Under the pieces are notes generated by a model. That model made no database searches, was not told the DNA's origin, and saw only the letters and a list, made by a program, of their open reading frames with translations. The translations under genes were made by a program, and so were the position numbers. This document shows positions 1 to 5,762 of a DNA stretch of 8,414 bases, in pieces (position 1 is the stretch's first letter; each line of letters starts with the position of its first letter). The stretch covers positions 1-8,414 of the forward strand of contig JALOBR010000064.1 of the NCBI GenBank assembly GCA_023228195.1, given 5' to 3'. The stretch comes from Candidatus Omnitrophota bacterium (GTDB taxonomy: Bacteria > Omnitrophota > Gorgyraeia > Duberdicusellales > 4484-171).

Positions 1-602
1 ACTCCTAAAACGGCGGTTGCAGATTTTTCCGGCACAAGCATAAATTGCCGGGTAATATTTATACCGATTTTTTTAAGTTTAAGCAACTCATAAATTTTTT
101 TCTGATTTTCTATTGAAAAATCGGAAAACCCGCAGGAAATACGCTTATCCGTAAGACGCTTGAATTTACGCAACAGCTGCCGGTTATAATAATTTATTAT
201 CCATTCAAAACAAGCATCCGTCATTTCACTGGCTGCAGCGTCAAGTATAACTGCGCGCGCTAAATCATCTTTCCCGCATTTTTTTATCTCTTTTATTATT
301 TTTTCTCCTGCTGTCGCCGCGCACAGAAGAATCTCATCGCTTTCTTTAAGTAAAGAAATTAAAAGCCGGCTTTCCATCGAGATACTTCCTATGGATATAA
401 CTTCCTTATTTTTCTGAACCGGTTCAATTAATGCGCAGCCGCAAAGCTTTATAAGCGGCAAAGCATCATTAATTGTTTTTTCTGTCTCCTCCTGCTGCGC
501 TTTGGAAAGCATGGTTATACCGCTTTTATAACCAAGGCGCTTATAGATATTTTCCAAAGGTAAATCAATATTTATTTGGTTAAAAAATACTGGCTCTTGC
601 AT
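1..602 (-). CDS. Stand-alone methionine synthase (MetH) activation-domain protein, C-terminus cut off
   Basis: This open frame starts at the ATG at 602 and runs without a stop to the window edge, giving 200 residues. Its C-terminal part matches the S-adenosylmethionine-binding core of the cobalamin-dependent methionine synthase activation domain (Met_synt_B12 family). Visible are RISCGFSDFSIENQ (about residues 154-167), matching the family's R-x-x-x-G-[YF] motif, then LLKLKKIGINIT and MLVPEKSATAVLG near the end. In E. coli MetH this domain rebinds SAM and reductively methylates oxidised cob(II)alamin. Here it is a separate protein, as in many anaerobes, and would serve a MetH lacking the domain or another corrinoid enzyme. 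Probably only a few tens of C-terminal residues are missing. A stop lies in frame upstream and no strong Shine-Dalgarno precedes the ATG, so the start is the first available ATG rather than a proven one. I identified this by translating the minus strand by eye. Confidence 0.85.
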   Translation of the reverse strand, partial: MQEPVFFNQINIDLPLENIYKRLGYKSGITMLSKAQQEETEKTINDALPLIKLCGCALIEPVQKNKEVISIGSISMESRLLISLLKESDEILLCAATAGEKIIKEIKKCGKDDLARAVILDAAASEMTDACFEWIINYYNRQLLRKFKRLTDKRISCGFSDFSIENQKKIYELLKLKKIGINITRQFMLVPEKSATAVLG

Positions 603-663
603 TGATAGTTTTATTTTTGGGCAACCACGTTACACGTCTATCCTAACCATTATTGGGGAATTT

Positions 664-691
664 ATTATAACTCTGCCCGATAAAAATACAA
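664..691 (-). promoter_or_regulatory. Predicted sigma70-type promoter for the MetH-activation gene
   Basis: On the minus strand a perfect -10 hexamer TATAAT (664-669) follows a weak -35-like TTGTAT (686-691) with a 16-base spacer. Transcription would start near 657, giving an untranslated leader of about 55 bases before the ATG at 602. The -10 match is seen directly; the -35 agrees at only three of six positions. The region is AT-rich, so a chance match is possible. It would make the gene independent of the exporter operon upstream. Confidence 0.4.
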
Positions 692-707
692 ATTATTTTG
701 CCGGAGT

Positions 708-738
708 GAAGCCTCCCCGGTCTAAAGACCGGGGCTTC
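708..738 (-). repeat. Strong hairpin at the right end of the IS-like segment
   Basis: Arms CCCCGGTC (715-722) and GACCGGGG (727-734) are perfectly complementary around a TAAA loop (TTTA on the minus strand). The stem continues after a three-base bulge with GAAG (708-711) pairing CTTC (735-738). It lies 136 bases past the last permease stop and has no T-run on either side, so it is not a classical intrinsic terminator, although it could still pause polymerase or protect the 3' end of the operon mRNA. Confidence 0.8.
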
Positions 739-779
739 CTCCCGAGCAGAAATCTACAATTACATTCATCCCATGGGCT

Positions 780-842
780 ATCCCAACGGGGATGCCCCTT
801 CCTGATACCTTGTTAAGGAAGGGGCCTAAAGCCCGGGGTATC
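780..842 (-). repeat. Nested hairpins at the left half of the IS-like segment
   Basis: A perfect 10-bp stem pairs GCCCCTTCCT (794-803) with AGGAAGGGGC (816-825) around a 12-base loop. The small hairpin ATCCC/GGGAT (780-784 with 789-793) abuts it. Competing pairings exist: CCTT/AAGG (808-811 with 815-818), GATACC/GGTATC (804-809 with 837-842) and GGGC/GCCC (822-825 with 831-834). The set of mutually exclusive stems is seen directly. Whether the RNA is functional is unknown. Confidence 0.7.
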
Positions 843-873
843 TCGCGAGGGATTAAACTTGGCGAAAAACCAA

Positions 874-2001
874 TCAGCCTAAGCTTTTACGAAATCTGGC
901 GGCACTTAAAGTAATGACGGAAAGACCTATGATAACCAGCGGCACCAGTTGCGTCCAAAGCACTTCTATCCCGACTCCTTTTAAAAAAATGCTTCTTATA
1001 ACAACCATAAAATACCGTAAAGGATTAATTATTGTAAAATACTGGATAATTTTAGGCATATTGGCAATCGGATAGGCGAATCCGGAGAGAAGGACCGCGG
1101 GCATATAGAAAAGAAAAACAGACATCATTGCCTCCTGCTGCGTGGAAGATACCGTGGAAATAAAAAGACCGATACCTAAAGTAGTAAACAAATATATACA
1201 GGTAGAAAACAATAATAAAATCAGGTTCCCCCTCAGCGGTATATGAAACCAGAATACGCCGAGTATCGTAATAAGAATTATTTGGATAAGCGCAATTACG
1301 GCAAAAGGAAGAAGCTTTCCGATAATAAGCTCAATGGGCTTCAACGGGCTTACAATTAATTGCTCCATAGTGCCGATTTCTTTTTCTTTTACTATAGCCA
1401 TAGAACTAAGCAAAAGGGACATCATGGTGACAATTGTCGCAATTACCCCAGGAAGATAGTAATTCCTCGAAATCAGGTTGCCGTTAAACCAGGCCCGGTC
1501 TCTTAAGTCTACATTCGATACCGGACCGGTAATACCTTTTGCCGCGGCGCGTTCCTTCATCAAATACTGCTGATATTGGCCTACGATTGTATTGGCATAA
1601 TCCATTACAACCATTGCCGTATTCGAATCCGTACCGTCAAAAGCAAGTTGGATCTCGGCGTCTTTATCGGCATTGATATGGCGGCCGAAACCGCGGTCAA
1701 TGTGTATGACAACGCTGGCCAACCCTTTGTCAAGGACGCGATTTTGTTCTTTATCCGTAAAAATATAATGCTCCGGAACAAAATACTTTGAATAAGTAAA
1801 TCTGCGCAATAGCTCACGGCTTTCTACGGTATTATCTTTATCGTAGATTGCGGTTGGAACATAGTTTATGTCTTTGTTGGCAGCATAGCCAAAAAGGATT
1901 ATCTGAATAAGCGGACTTATAAAAATAATCGTCTTCATCCTGGGGTCACGGAAAATCTGCTTGAATTCTTTTATCAAAATAGATTTTATTCGTTCAAACA
2001 T
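874..2001 (-). CDS. ABC-2 type permease of an exporter (YbhR-like), second subunit
   Basis: This 375-residue inner-membrane subunit belongs to the ABC-2 family (YbhR/YhhJ/YadH type). The family layout is visible: a short cytoplasmic N-terminus ending in KEFKQIFRDPR (11-21), a first membrane helix (about 23-41), a large extracytoplasmic region (about 42-180), then five hydrophobic helices in the C-terminal half. The hallmark motif KEKEIGTMEQLIVSPLKPIE (205-224) follows the second helix and is the coupling region contacting the ATPase. LLSGFAYPIANMP (304-316) is the conserved loop before the last helices. The gene is the last of the operon and starts two bases after the previous permease's stop, suggesting translational coupling; AAGG upstream could act as a distant ribosome site. 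With the sister permease it should form the heterodimeric membrane pore. Substrate is not predictable. Confidence 0.92.
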   Translation of the reverse strand: MFERIKSILIKEFKQIFRDPRMKTIIFISPLIQIILFGYAANKDINYVPTAIYDKDNTVESRELLRRFTYSKYFVPEHYIFTDKEQNRVLDKGLASVVIHIDRGFGRHINADKDAEIQLAFDGTDSNTAMVVMDYANTIVGQYQQYLMKERAAAKGITGPVSNVDLRDRAWFNGNLISRNYYLPGVIATIVTMMSLLLSSMAIVKEKEIGTMEQLIVSPLKPIELIIGKLLPFAVIALIQIILITILGVFWFHIPLRGNLILLLFSTCIYLFTTLGIGLFISTVSSTQQEAMMSVFLFYMPAVLLSGFAYPIANMPKIIQYFTIINPLRYFMVVIRSIFLKGVGIEVLWTQLVPLVIIGLSVITLSAARFRKSLG

Positions 2002-2003
2002 AA

Positions 2004-3146
2004 TTACGCTACCTTTTTCTTAAATTTTCTTATTGCCAAAGCAAGCATAACAAATGCAAATAAGAATAAAAAAAGCGCCTCATCCCATAGCGTCAGTATT
2101 CCGTTTCCCTTTAAAAACAAATCGCGCAATATCACTATGTAGTAGCGTGCCGGGATAAAATAAGTAACTACTTGCAGAGCCTTAGGCATATTGAAAATCG
2201 GATATATAAATCCTGATAAAAGTATGGTAGGAAGCAGTGTGGTCATCACCGCCAGCTGGCTTGCCATAAGCTGGGTTCTGGCGACAACAGAAATTATGAT
2301 GCCCTGAGACAAAGCGCCGGTTAGAAAAAGCGCGCTTAGGAAAAAAAGCAAGAGATAACTACCCCTAAAAGGAACATTAAATAAAAACTTTGCCACAATC
2401 AAACCCACCAAAAGGTCAAAAAAAGCAATTAAAAAATAAGGAATGAATTTACCGACAACGAGCTCCGGTGCTTTGACCGGTGTAGAAATCAGCTGCTCCA
2501 TCGTGCCTCTCTCCCATTCCCGGGCGACAGTCAGAGAGGTAAGCAATGCTGAAATAACCATAATTATCATGGCAATAACTCCGGGGGTTATAAACCAGGT
2601 GCTGACAAGCCCTTCATTAAACCAAACTCTTGGCCGGACATCTAAAGATTTAATAAAAGTTAACCCTTTTTTGTTAAATGTTTCGGTTAAAAGTTCAATA
2701 TTATAGTTAGAAACAACGGAACGCACATAGCCGATAGCGATAGTCGCGGTATTAGCATCGCTTCCGTCAGCAATCAATTGTAAGGGGGCGGTTTTCCCTG
2801 ATTCAACGTAATGAGAAAAATCTTTCGGAACAATCAATGCTAACAGCGCGTCCCCGTTATTTATCATTCGTTCTATGTCACGGTAATTATCCGTATAGGA
2901 AACTATTTTAAAATATTTAGAGTTTTTAAAATTAAGCAGAAAATCACGGCTGACCTGCGATGAGGCATCCTGGTTCCAGACAACCGTTGTTACGTTATCG
3001 ATGTCAAGGCTAAGGCCGTAGCCGAAGATTAAAAGCAAAAATATAGGAATTCCGAGGGCAAGAGACAAAGACCTCGGGTCGCGTTTAATCTGGATAAATT
3101 CTTTCCAGGCTATTGCCTTAATTCTTCTTATTCTCTGTCTTATCAT
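2004..3146 (-). CDS. ABC-2 type permease of an exporter (YbhS-like), first subunit
   Basis: This 380-residue protein has the same architecture as its downstream neighbour but is clearly a diverged paralogue. It shows AWKEFIQIKRDPRSL at 13-27, a first membrane helix at about 28-46, an extracytoplasmic domain at about 47-182, then helices at about 184-207, 231-256, 263-288, 295-318 and 353-373. The family motif REWERGTMEQLISTP (209-223) and LLSGFIYPIFNMP (309-321) are well preserved. The ATG at 3146 lies inside the preceding ATPase gene (29-base overlap). The overlap codes both the ATPase tail NYDKTENKKN and the permease start MIRQRIRRIK, so translation is probably coupled. No strong Shine-Dalgarno is visible. 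Position and motif wording (R-E-W-E-R-G versus K-E-K-E-I-G) match the YbhS/YbhR pair of E. coli. Confidence 0.92.
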   Translation of the reverse strand: MIRQRIRRIKAIAWKEFIQIKRDPRSLSLALGIPIFLLLIFGYGLSLDIDNVTTVVWNQDASSQVSRDFLLNFKNSKYFKIVSYTDNYRDIERMINNGDALLALIVPKDFSHYVESGKTAPLQLIADGSDANTATIAIGYVRSVVSNYNIELLTETFNKKGLTFIKSLDVRPRVWFNEGLVSTWFITPGVIAMIIMVISALLTSLTVAREWERGTMEQLISTPVKAPELVVGKFIPYFLIAFFDLLVGLIVAKFLFNVPFRGSYLLLFFLSALFLTGALSQGIIISVVARTQLMASQLAVMTTLLPTILLSGFIYPIFNMPKALQVVTYFIPARYYIVILRDLFLKGNGILTLWDEALFLFLFAFVMLALAIRKFKKKVA

Positions 3147-4065
3147 AATTTTCTATTAACGAAACAAATACATCCTCCAAAGAAGGAAGAATTTTATTCA
3201 CCTGAAACGTACCCGCTCCTTCGGCCTTTAGAAATTGCTCAATCGCCGGCTTGGCCTTGCTGCTGTCGTATACAACTGTATGAATATTTGCCCCGAAAAG
3301 CGCTGCTTCTTTTACGCCGGGAATTTTCGAAATCCTCTCGAGCCAATTTTGAGAATCAGCCACTGCTATTTCAAGCACTTCATTGGCCATACACTTCGTC
3401 TTCATTTCAGAAGGTGTGCCCATAGCAATAATTGTTCCGTGGTAAATTAAAACCATACGGTTTGTGTTTTCTGCCTCATCCATATAATGAGTCGTAACAA
3501 AAACTGTAACTCCCATACCGGCAATTTTTTTGATCGTATCCCAGAAAGTAGCACGGGTTATAGGGTCCACTCCCGATGTCGGCTCATCAAGAAATATAAT
3601 TTTTGGCTTATGTAAAAGCGCGCAGCCAAGCGCCAAGCGCTGCTTCCATCCTCCGGCAAGCGTCAAGGTAAGGCGCGTTTCCATTCCTTCAAGGCCTGCA
3701 GCATGGATAACTTCCTTAAACCTTTCTTGTTTTTCATTTTTAGGAATTTTATATATACCGCTATAAAAATTAATGTTTTCCTCAACGGTTAAATCGTTAT
3801 AAAGGGAAAATTTCTGCGACATATATCCGATATGCTCTTTAATTTTATATTGCTCTCTGGTAATATCAAAACCGGCCACATGCCCCGTGCCGGATGTAGG
3901 AGGTATAATTCCGCACAGCATTCTTATAGTTGTAGATTTTCCGGCACCGTTAGGGCCTAAAAAACCAAAAATCTCCCCTTGTTTAACTTCAAAGTTAATC
4001 TTATTTACTGCAATAAACTGCCCGAATTTTTTTTCGAGGTTAGAAACGCTTACGGCTATGTCCAT
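3118..4065 (-). CDS. ABC transporter ATPase, equivalent to the C-terminal half of YbhF
   Basis: This is a 315-residue ATPase from the chosen ATG at 4065 (MDIAVSVSNLEKKFG). All nucleotide-binding motifs are present: Walker A GPNGAGKST (37-45), Q-loop Gln84 in YMSQKFSLY, signature LAGGWKQ (136-142, an LSGGQ variant with Ala for Ser and Trp for Gln), Walker B IIFLDEP (Asp160, Glu161), D-loop SGVDP and switch His193 in TTHYMDEAE. About 80 residues after the ATPase core form the DrrA-like C-terminal extension. An upstream ATG (4131) would add 22 residues, but these would be encoded by a GC-rich hairpin and do not resemble the family, so I reject it. No Shine-Dalgarno precedes 4065 (AAATAAAACT), which is unusual in this operon. 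It pairs with the neighbouring ATPase as a heterodimer and overlaps the next permease. Confidence 0.92.
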   Translation of the reverse strand: MDIAVSVSNLEKKFGQFIAVNKINFEVKQGEIFGFLGPNGAGKSTTIRMLCGIIPPTSGTGHVAGFDITREQYKIKEHIGYMSQKFSLYNDLTVEENINFYSGIYKIPKNEKQERFKEVIHAAGLEGMETRLTLTLAGGWKQRLALGCALLHKPKIIFLDEPTSGVDPITRATFWDTIKKIAGMGVTVFVTTHYMDEAENTNRMVLIYHGTIIAMGTPSEMKTKCMANEVLEIAVADSQNWLERISKIPGVKEAALFGANIHTVVYDSSKAKPAIEQFLKAEGAGTFQVNKILPSLEDVFVSLIENYDKTENKKN

Positions 4066-4069
4066 AGTT

Positions 4070-4153
4070 TTATTTGAGTGGCAGATTGCCCTTCGGGTCG
4101 CTTGCGCTCGCGAAGAGCGAGCAAATAGCAATTAAGCTCACCTTATCTGCCAT
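4070..4153 (-). other. Possible 27-codon mini-ORF leading into the second ATPase gene
   Basis: An ATG inside the 21-bp repeat (4151-4153) opens a 27-residue frame beginning MADKVSLIAICSLFAS and ending TAA at 4070-4072, four bases before the ATPase ATG at 4065. A shorter mini-ORF, MADNK (4157-4174), lies just upstream, three bases after the first ATPase's stop. None has a Shine-Dalgarno. The peptide is probably not a functional product. The interest is that ribosomes finishing it would be set down on a start codon that otherwise lacks a recruitment signal. Reading and spacing are seen; function is inferred. Confidence 0.25.
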
Positions 4154-4195
4154 CTGCTATTTATTATCTGCCATCTGCTATTTATTATCTGCCAC
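4078..4195. repeat. Structured spacer between ATPase genes, bounded by 9-bp inverted repeats
   Basis: GTGGCAGAT (4078-4086) and ATCTGCCAC (4187-4195) are perfect inverted repeats bounding about 100 bases. Inside lie a GC-rich hairpin cluster and tandem 21-bp repeats. The rest of the operon has gaps of 0-2 bases or overlaps, so this stretch looks like an insertion. The right-hand inverted repeat also codes the last residues of the first ATPase (QVADNK). No transposase-type end or clear target duplication is seen. Confidence 0.5.
4087..4124. repeat. GC-rich REP-like hairpin cluster
   Basis: In an AT-rich setting this stretch contains GCTCGC (4106-4111) pairing GCGAGC (4117-4122) around GAAGA. 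Alternatives are CTTCG (4091-4095) with CGAAG (4111-4115) and CCC-TTC-GGG (4089-4097). Composition and nested palindromes resemble dispersed extragenic palindromic repeats, but only one copy lies in the window, so dispersal cannot be shown. Confidence 0.5.
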
Positions 4196-4198
4196 CTG
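4143..4198. repeat. Direct tandem repeat, 21-bp unit, about 2.7 copies
   Basis: The unit TTATCTGCCATCTGCTATTT plus a final A occurs at 4143-4163 and again, identically, at 4164-4184. A partial third copy spans 4185-4198 with one mismatch (C for T at 4195). The unit is seven codons long, so copies stay in frame. On the minus strand each full copy carries ATG GCA GAT AA and a TAG. The first ATPase's stop codon (4178-4180) is inside a copy. Confidence 0.92.
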
Positions 4199-4924
4199 TT
4201 TTTCGTATTCGTTGATTATTTTAATAAATGCCTGTTCAAGGGTTTTTACGTTACACTCTTTTTTTATTGCCTCCGGGGATTCACAGCGTAATAACTTTCC
4301 TTTATGAAGAAGTCCAACCCTTCGACAACGCTCAGCTTCATCAAGATAACAAGTAGAACAAAATATAGTGACCTTCTCTTTAAGAAGGTCATAAAGTATA
4401 TTCCAGAAATCACGCCTCGAAACCGGGTCAACTCCGTTTGTTGGTTCATCCAAGAAAAGCACCCTCGGAGTGTGTATTAGCGCGCAAGCAAGCCCCAATT
4501 TCTGCTTCATGCCCCCGGAAAGCTTTCCCGCAAAGCGCTGCTTGAAAGGGAGTAAGCCGGAAAATGAAAGAAGGCGGTCAATTGTCTCGGCACGTTTTTC
4601 CTTAGCAACACCATAAACATCAGCGTAAAAATTTATATTTTCAATAACACTTAATTCCTCATAAAGCCCGAAACGCTGGGACATATAAGCAATATTCTCC
4701 TTAAGCGCTTCTGCTTCTTTTACCGTATGCTTGTTATAAACCCAGGCTTCTCCGCCGCTTGGATCAAGTATGCCGGTTAAAAGGCGCATCGTGGTAGTTT
4801 TTCCTGCTCCATCAGGACCAACCAAGCCAAAAATTTCCCCTTCAGGTATTTCCAGATTTAAATTATCCAGTGCGGTAAGCTCGCCGAATTTACGGGTAAG
4901 GTTTACACTTTTAATAGCTGTCAT
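4178..4924 (-). CDS. ABC transporter ATPase, equivalent to the N-terminal half of YbhF, degenerate H-loop
   Basis: This is a 248-residue ATPase starting MTAIKSVNLTRKFGEL. The ATG at 4924 is chosen because GGAG sits four bases upstream and the gene then begins one base after the adaptor's stop. An ATG at 4984 would add 20 non-homologous residues overlapping the adaptor. Motifs: Walker A GPDGAGKTT (36-44), Q-loop Gln83 in YMSQRFGLYEEL, signature LSGGMKQ (135-141), Walker B VLFLDEP (Asp159, Glu160), D-loop NGVDP. The switch histidine is missing: the H-loop reads STCYLDEAE with Cys192 in its place. GPDGAGKTT and the altered H-loop are, as I recall, typical of the N-terminal ATPase domain of YbhF-type proteins, so this is probably the weaker of two non-equivalent ATP sites. 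The C-terminus QVADNK lies in the tandem repeat and lacks the long tail of the partner ATPase. Confidence 0.92.
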   Translation of the reverse strand: MTAIKSVNLTRKFGELTALDNLNLEIPEGEIFGLVGPDGAGKTTTMRLLTGILDPSGGEAWVYNKHTVKEAEALKENIAYMSQRFGLYEELSVIENINFYADVYGVAKEKRAETIDRLLSFSGLLPFKQRFAGKLSGGMKQKLGLACALIHTPRVLFLDEPTNGVDPVSRRDFWNILYDLLKEKVTIFCSTCYLDEAERCRRVGLLHKGKLLRCESPEAIKKECNVKTLEQAFIKIINEYEKQVADNK

Positions 4925-4925
4925 C

Positions 4926-5762
4926 TTACTCCAGCAAAATATAGGCATCTGCCGGCATGCCAGGCTTAAGATCCAGGCTTGCATTATCCACTCTTACTTT
5001 GATGCGATAAACGTATTTAACTCTTTCTTCGGTAGTCTGAATGAATTTTGGAGTAAATTCTGCCTCGTTATTGATAAAAGAAACCCATCCGGAATATTTT
5101 TTATCAGGATAACTATCGGTAGTTACATACGCCTTCTGATTTAATTTAACTCTGCCTATATCTGTTTCATTAATGTAAGCAGTAACCCAGATGTTGTTTA
5201 AATCTATCGCGGTAAACACCGGCGTGCCCGGCGCAACCACTTCTCCGGCAAGCGAACTTTTCACTAAAACAAAGCCGTTTAAAGGCGCAGCTAAATCAGC
5301 GAAGCCAAGGCGGGTATCAGCCAATTCCAATTGAGCCTTAAGCTGTTCTACGTTCGCGCTGTCGGCGTCAAATGTAGTTTTAGCGGTATCACGCTTCTGC
5401 GCCGAAATCGCTCCGGCCTTTAACAGGTTCTCGGCTCTTGCGTAATCAATTTTCGATAATTCATAATTATATTGCGCAGCCTTCAATGCTGCTTCGGCAT
5501 TTGCTTTTACCTTGCTTAATTCATCGGTATTTAAACGCGCAACCGTGTCGCCTTTCTTGATAACTTCACCCTCATCGGTAAGCAATTCGATAATCTGCCC
5601 GTCAACCCTGAAAGATATGCGCACATCATCGCCTTCGATATTGCCCGAAACCTTGATTTGCTTCTCATGCATCTTTTCGTCTTTGAATTTAAAAACAGCC
5701 AAGGCTCCAGCCACAATCAAAATTAGGGCTATAACGGCTATAAGTTTAACTCTTTTTTTCAT
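4926..5762 (-). CDS. HlyD-family periplasmic adaptor (YbhG-like membrane fusion protein), short form
   Basis: This 278-residue adaptor bridges the inner-membrane ABC transporter and the outer-membrane channel. It has a positively charged N-terminus and one membrane helix (about 5-24), a first half of the lipoyl-like domain (IKVSGNIEGDDVRISFRVDG, 36-55; GEVIKKGDTVARL, 65-77), an alpha-helical hairpin (about 80-150, rich in A, K, E and L), the second lipoyl half (APLNGFVLVKSSLAGEVVAPG, 159-179, with hydrophobic beta strands) and a beta-barrel. FTPKFIQTTEERVKYVYR (236-253) is the signature of YbhG/YhiI-type adaptors. E. coli YbhG is about 330 residues; the missing length is mainly in the helical hairpin, so the periplasmic reach may be shorter. 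The start is firm: AAGGAGGT lies five bases upstream. The gene overlaps the TolC-like gene by 17 bases. Confidence 0.93.
   Translation of the reverse strand: MKKRVKLIAVIALILIVAGALAVFKFKDEKMHEKQIKVSGNIEGDDVRISFRVDGQIIELLTDEGEVIKKGDTVARLNTDELSKVKANAEAALKAAQYNYELSKIDYARAENLLKAGAISAQKRDTAKTTFDADSANVEQLKAQLELADTRLGFADLAAPLNGFVLVKSSLAGEVVAPGTPVFTAIDLNNIWVTAYINETDIGRVKLNQKAYVTTDSYPDKKYSGWVSFINNEAEFTPKFIQTTEERVKYVYRIKVRVDNASLDLKPGMPADAYILLE
4929..4932 (-). promoter_or_regulatory. Ribosome binding site deciding the first ATPase start
   Basis: GGAG on the minus strand lies four bases before the ATG at 4924, within the adaptor's last codons (CTG GAG TAA). The spacing is short but it favours this start over the upstream ATG at 4984. 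Confidence 0.6.

Larger units (their letters stand above)
701..852 (-). mobile_element. IS200/IS605-like terminal structures without a transposase (MITE-like or remnant)
   Basis: This GC-rich, highly structured island sits in an AT-rich intergenic gap. Read on the minus strand, it begins with CTCGCGAG and CCCCGGGCTTTAGGCCCC (left-end candidate) and finishes with GAAG-CCCCGGTC-TTTA-GACCGGGG-AGG-CTTC (right-end candidate). Both ends carry a C/G-rich hairpin with CTTTAG in or beside the loop, the look of the imperfect subterminal palindromes of IS200/IS605 elements. The minus-strand frame just before the right hairpin reads MNVIVDFCSGGSPGL and stops inside the hairpin, as in some TnpB genes that run into the right end; this is suggestive only. 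No TnpA or TnpB gene fits in about 150 bases. A TTTAA pentamer (minus strand, 853-857) lies just outside the left end. Exact boundaries are uncertain, and no second copy is available for comparison. Confidence 0.5.

Noticed and set aside
708..738. Intrinsic terminator of the exporter operon
   Set aside because: The stem is strong but neither strand has a T-run after it; the loop CTTTAG and the matching structure at the other edge fit an IS200/IS605-type end better.
2443..2706. Plus-strand open frame of 87 codons, and similar plus-strand frames at 1576, 3235, 3530, 4770, 5512 and 5960
   Set aside because: All lie antisense to well-supported genes, show no family resemblance or ribosome site, and are expected shadows of the coding strand.
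4066..4131. N-terminal extension of the second ATPase from the ATG at 4131
   Set aside because: The extra 22 residues (MLFARSSRAQATRR...) are encoded by the GC-rich hairpin, have no Shine-Dalgarno and do not resemble ATPase N-termini; family homology starts at MDIAVSVSNL.
4315..4335. CCTTCGACAACGCTCAG, similar to a widespread extragenic repeat motif
   Set aside because: It lies inside the conserved coding sequence DEAERCRRVG of the first ATPase, so the resemblance is most likely coincidental.
4925..4984. N-terminal extension of the first ATPase from the ATG at 4984
   Set aside because: It would overlap the adaptor by 59 bases and add 20 unrelated residues; GGAG before 4924 and the one-base gap favour the later start.
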